A stretch of 64,000 nt of DNA from CAZPXZ01 sp965221505. GTDB taxonomy: Bacteria; Pseudomonadota; Alphaproteobacteria; Rhodobacterales; CAZPXZ01. The position numbers and the translations under genes were made by a program. Under the pieces are notes generated by a model that was not told the origin of the DNA, made no database searches, and was given only the letters and a program-made list of their open reading frames with translations. Below, piece by piece: positions 62,336 to 64,000 of the stretch (the stretch's first letter is position 1; each line of letters starts with the position of its first letter). The stretch spans positions 558,001-622,000 of the forward strand of contig CBDCSI010000002.1 in NCBI GenBank assembly GCA_965221505.1, read 5' to 3'.

Positions 62336-63133
62336 CTACCCTGCCCGCGGCGGCTTCCCGGAAGCGGAGCGCACCGCGCCCTGCGGCGCCGTCCCGCCGT
62401 CGAGACGCGCAAGACCGTCCAGCGCCACCCGAAACATCCCCGCCTCGCCTTCCGCCAGCTTGTCCGTCGCCAGTTTCTCCTGCGAGATCGCGTCGACCGT
62501 GCCGAGACACAGGCTGGCGAAGGCGACGCCGAGCGCACCGGCCGCGGCGAGAAGGGCGGAGGTCTCCATGTCGACCGCGATTACGCCCCGCTCCCGGAGC
62601 ATGCGCCGGTTGGCCCCGGCTCTCTCGCGGCCTTCGGCGTCGATCCCGAACATGTCCCGGTAAAACGCGTCGAAGGACGCGAACGTCCCGGCCGCGGCCG
62701 TGAGCCCGGCGCACCGCGCGACGGAGCGCATCGCGGCGACGAGCCTGGCGTCCGCGCCGAACGGCCCGCCTTCCGCCCGGTAGGAAGGCGACGTGCCCTC
62801 GAAGCCGATTCCCGCCTCGCTCACGATCAGGTCCCCCGCCCGCGCCGGAGCGAAGTGCATCGCCGTTCCGATGCGCAAGAACGTCGAGACCCCGAGATCG
62901 GCGAGTTCGTGCAGGACGATCGTTGCGATCGGCGCGCCCATGCCGAAGGCGACGACGGAGACGGAGCGGCCTCCGTACCCGCCGGTCGCGGTCCGCAATC
63001 CCCGCGACACCGGCAGGAGCCGGGGCTCGTCCAGGAGCGCCGCCAGGCGGTCCACCCGAGCGGGATCTCCGACCAGAATCGCCCGGTCGCCGACCTCCTC
63101 CCTCGCGTGACCGAGATACCAGGCGCGCTTCAC
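62336..63133 (-). CDS. Nucleoside phosphorylase (uridine phosphorylase-like)
   Basis: A 265-residue member of the PNP/UDP family. Key parts are AILVGDPARVDRLA, phosphate-binding and hexamer segment ATGGYGGRSVSVVAFGMGAP, FLRIGTAMHF, and the nucleoside-binding VIAVDMETSALLAAA with its catalytic Glu. It cleaves a nucleoside with phosphate to base plus ribose 1-phosphate. The GTG start overlaps the PfkB kinase stop (GTGA), so the two are coupled and may handle ribose/nucleoside salvage, complementing the nucleoside transporter at 2.9-7.5 kb. Confidence 0.87.
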   Translation of the reverse strand: MKRAWYLGHAREEVGDRAILVGDPARVDRLAALLDEPRLLPVSRGLRTATGGYGGRSVSVVAFGMGAPIATIVLHELADLGVSTFLRIGTAMHFAPARAGDLIVSEAGIGFEGTSPSYRAEGGPFGADARLVAAMRSVARCAGLTAAAGTFASFDAFYRDMFGIDAEGRERAGANRRMLRERGVIAVDMETSALLAAAGALGVAFASLCLGTVDAISQEKLATDKLAEGEAGMFRVALDGLARLDGGTAPQGAVRSASGKPPRAG

Positions 63134-63969
63134 GATTCCCTCTCCAGCCTCTCCTCCAGCAGGCGGCGGGCACAATCCGCCCCGATCCGCGCCGCTTCCA
63201 GCGGGTCGCTCTCGCCGGCCATCTCCGCCGCGACGAATCCCCCGGCGAGACTGTCGCCGGCCCCGGTGGCGTCGCGCACCGGCAGAGCCTCGACGTCGAT
63301 CCGACCGCAGGTGCCGCCCCGGGACACGCGAACGCCGGCCCGCTCCGTCTCGACGACGGTCGCCTCCGGCCGCGCCGACGCGATCATGTCCCGTTCGGCG
63401 CGACTTGCGAAGATCACGTCCGCCCGGGCCGAAAGCGCCGCGCAGGATCGTGGCGTAAAACACTCCGAATCGTTCTTGAGCACCCAGTAGAGCCGCGCTT
63501 CGGCGCTGCAGCAGGCCAGAATTTCCCCGATCAGCTGCGGCGGACCCACGGTGACGCAGACATGGCTGGCGCCGGTCAGGGCGGTCCGCTGGGCGTCGCC
63601 CAGCGTTTCCCTTCCGGCGAGCGCCGGATCGAACAGGCACGCGCAGGCGCCGTCCGACTGGTAGGCCAGGATCGCGACCGGCGACCGGCCGCCCGCGACG
63701 CGCATGACGGCGCCGGCGTCGATTCCTCGCGCCGCGAGGCTCGCCAGATACGCGTCGCCGGCGGCGTCCTCTCCGATCCAGGTCACGGGCGCCACGGACT
63801 GGCCGAGCCCGGCGACGGCGAACGCCACGTAGGTCGGACACCCCCCCGGACGAGGCCAGGCGGACGGATCGCGGTACAGGATGCGCGAGGTTCGGTCCCC
63901 GGCGATCCCGCCCTTCAGCGCCACCGGGTAGTCGAGGCTAGCGTAGCCCGTTACCGCTACTCTCGGCAC
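63130..63969 (-). CDS. PfkB-family sugar or nucleoside kinase
   Basis: A 279-residue ribokinase-fold protein. The first strand VAVTGYASLDY with N-terminal substrate loop, GG in PGGCPTYVA, and the phosphate-transfer motif DATGAGDS (233-240, catalytic base D239) are present. It starts at GTG 63969, 31 bases from the window end, so a longer N-terminus or further upstream genes cannot be excluded. Its coupling to a nucleoside phosphorylase suggests nucleoside or pentose phosphorylation. Confidence 0.87.
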   Translation of the reverse strand: MPRVAVTGYASLDYPVALKGGIAGDRTSRILYRDPSAWPRPGGCPTYVAFAVAGLGQSVAPVTWIGEDAAGDAYLASLAARGIDAGAVMRVAGGRSPVAILAYQSDGACACLFDPALAGRETLGDAQRTALTGASHVCVTVGPPQLIGEILACCSAEARLYWVLKNDSECFTPRSCAALSARADVIFASRAERDMIASARPEATVVETERAGVRVSRGGTCGRIDVEALPVRDATGAGDSLAGGFVAAEMAGESDPLEAARIGADCARRLLEERLERES

Positions 63970-64000
63970 GCGAGGATCTCCAGGGCTTCCGACGTTTCGA

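Overview
The window looks like about 64 kb of chromosome from a GC-rich, free-living heterotrophic proteobacterium, most likely an alphaproteobacterium. The evidence is indirect: strongly GC-biased third codon positions, tightly overlapping operons (ATGA, GTGA and TAATG junctions), and many uptake systems typical of that class (BMP-type nucleoside ABC, Opp/Dpp ABC, LacI-controlled sugar ABC, tripartite tricarboxylate transporter). No rRNA, tRNA, CRISPR array or phage structural module was seen, so the genus cannot be given.

Layout. 1-222: 3' end of a fumarylacetoacetate hydrolase-family gene. 0.2-2.9 kb: sparse accessory DNA with two small hypotheticals and a Phd-type antitoxin whose ParE-like toxin is broken. 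2.9-8.8 kb: nucleoside/nucleobase operon (binding protein, double ATPase, two permeases, CodA-like cytosine deaminase). 8.8-13.1 kb: accessory block (a gene split by an in-frame TAA, a Fic AMP-transferase, an XRE-ImmA/IrrE protein with an altered HExxH). 13.5-18.5 kb: PhnD-like binding protein plus fatty acid desaturase, a phosphate acyltransferase, a nitrilase-family amidase and a metallophosphoesterase. 18.5-25.2 kb: divergently arranged Opp/Dpp transporter with a second nitrilase-family enzyme in its operon. 25.3-32.7 kb: LacI-family repressor and sugar ABC operon ending in a GH32-like hydrolase, the ATPase and a hydroxyacid dehydrogenase. 33.0-36.8 kb: divergent operon of NodB-fold deacetylase, two SDRs and an amidase. 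37.3-45.3 kb: accessory island (Sel1 lipoprotein, TerB remnant, two-gene unknown module, IS481 and IS5 remnants, Mrr endonuclease, MsrQ, HigBA with truncated toxin). 45.5-50.2 kb: EamA exporter, M19 dipeptidase and a YyaL-type thioredoxin protein. 50.6-59.3 kb: tripartite transporter (TctC, TctB, TctA) co-directional with two TIM-barrel isomerases, an enolase-superfamily enzyme, a Gfo/Idh/MocA oxidoreductase and a DUF993 aldolase-like protein, apparently one catabolic unit. 59.4-64 kb: AAA/DUF4143 ATPase fused to a carboxypeptidase-regulatory-like domain, a GIY-YIG remnant, and a nucleoside phosphorylase plus PfkB kinase pair.

Two patterns cut across these regions. First, all four complete solute-binding-protein genes that lead transporter operons are followed by a perfect GC-rich stem-loop just before the next transporter gene, a likely device for making more binding protein than membrane components. 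Second, the toxin, nuclease and transposase genes of the accessory regions are repeatedly broken (lost start, truncation, in-frame stops, lost catalytic residue), while metabolic and transport genes are intact. The strongest candidates for new biology are the 50.6-59.3 kb catabolic cluster, the DUF4143 fusion protein and the 38.9-40.7 kb unknown gene pair.
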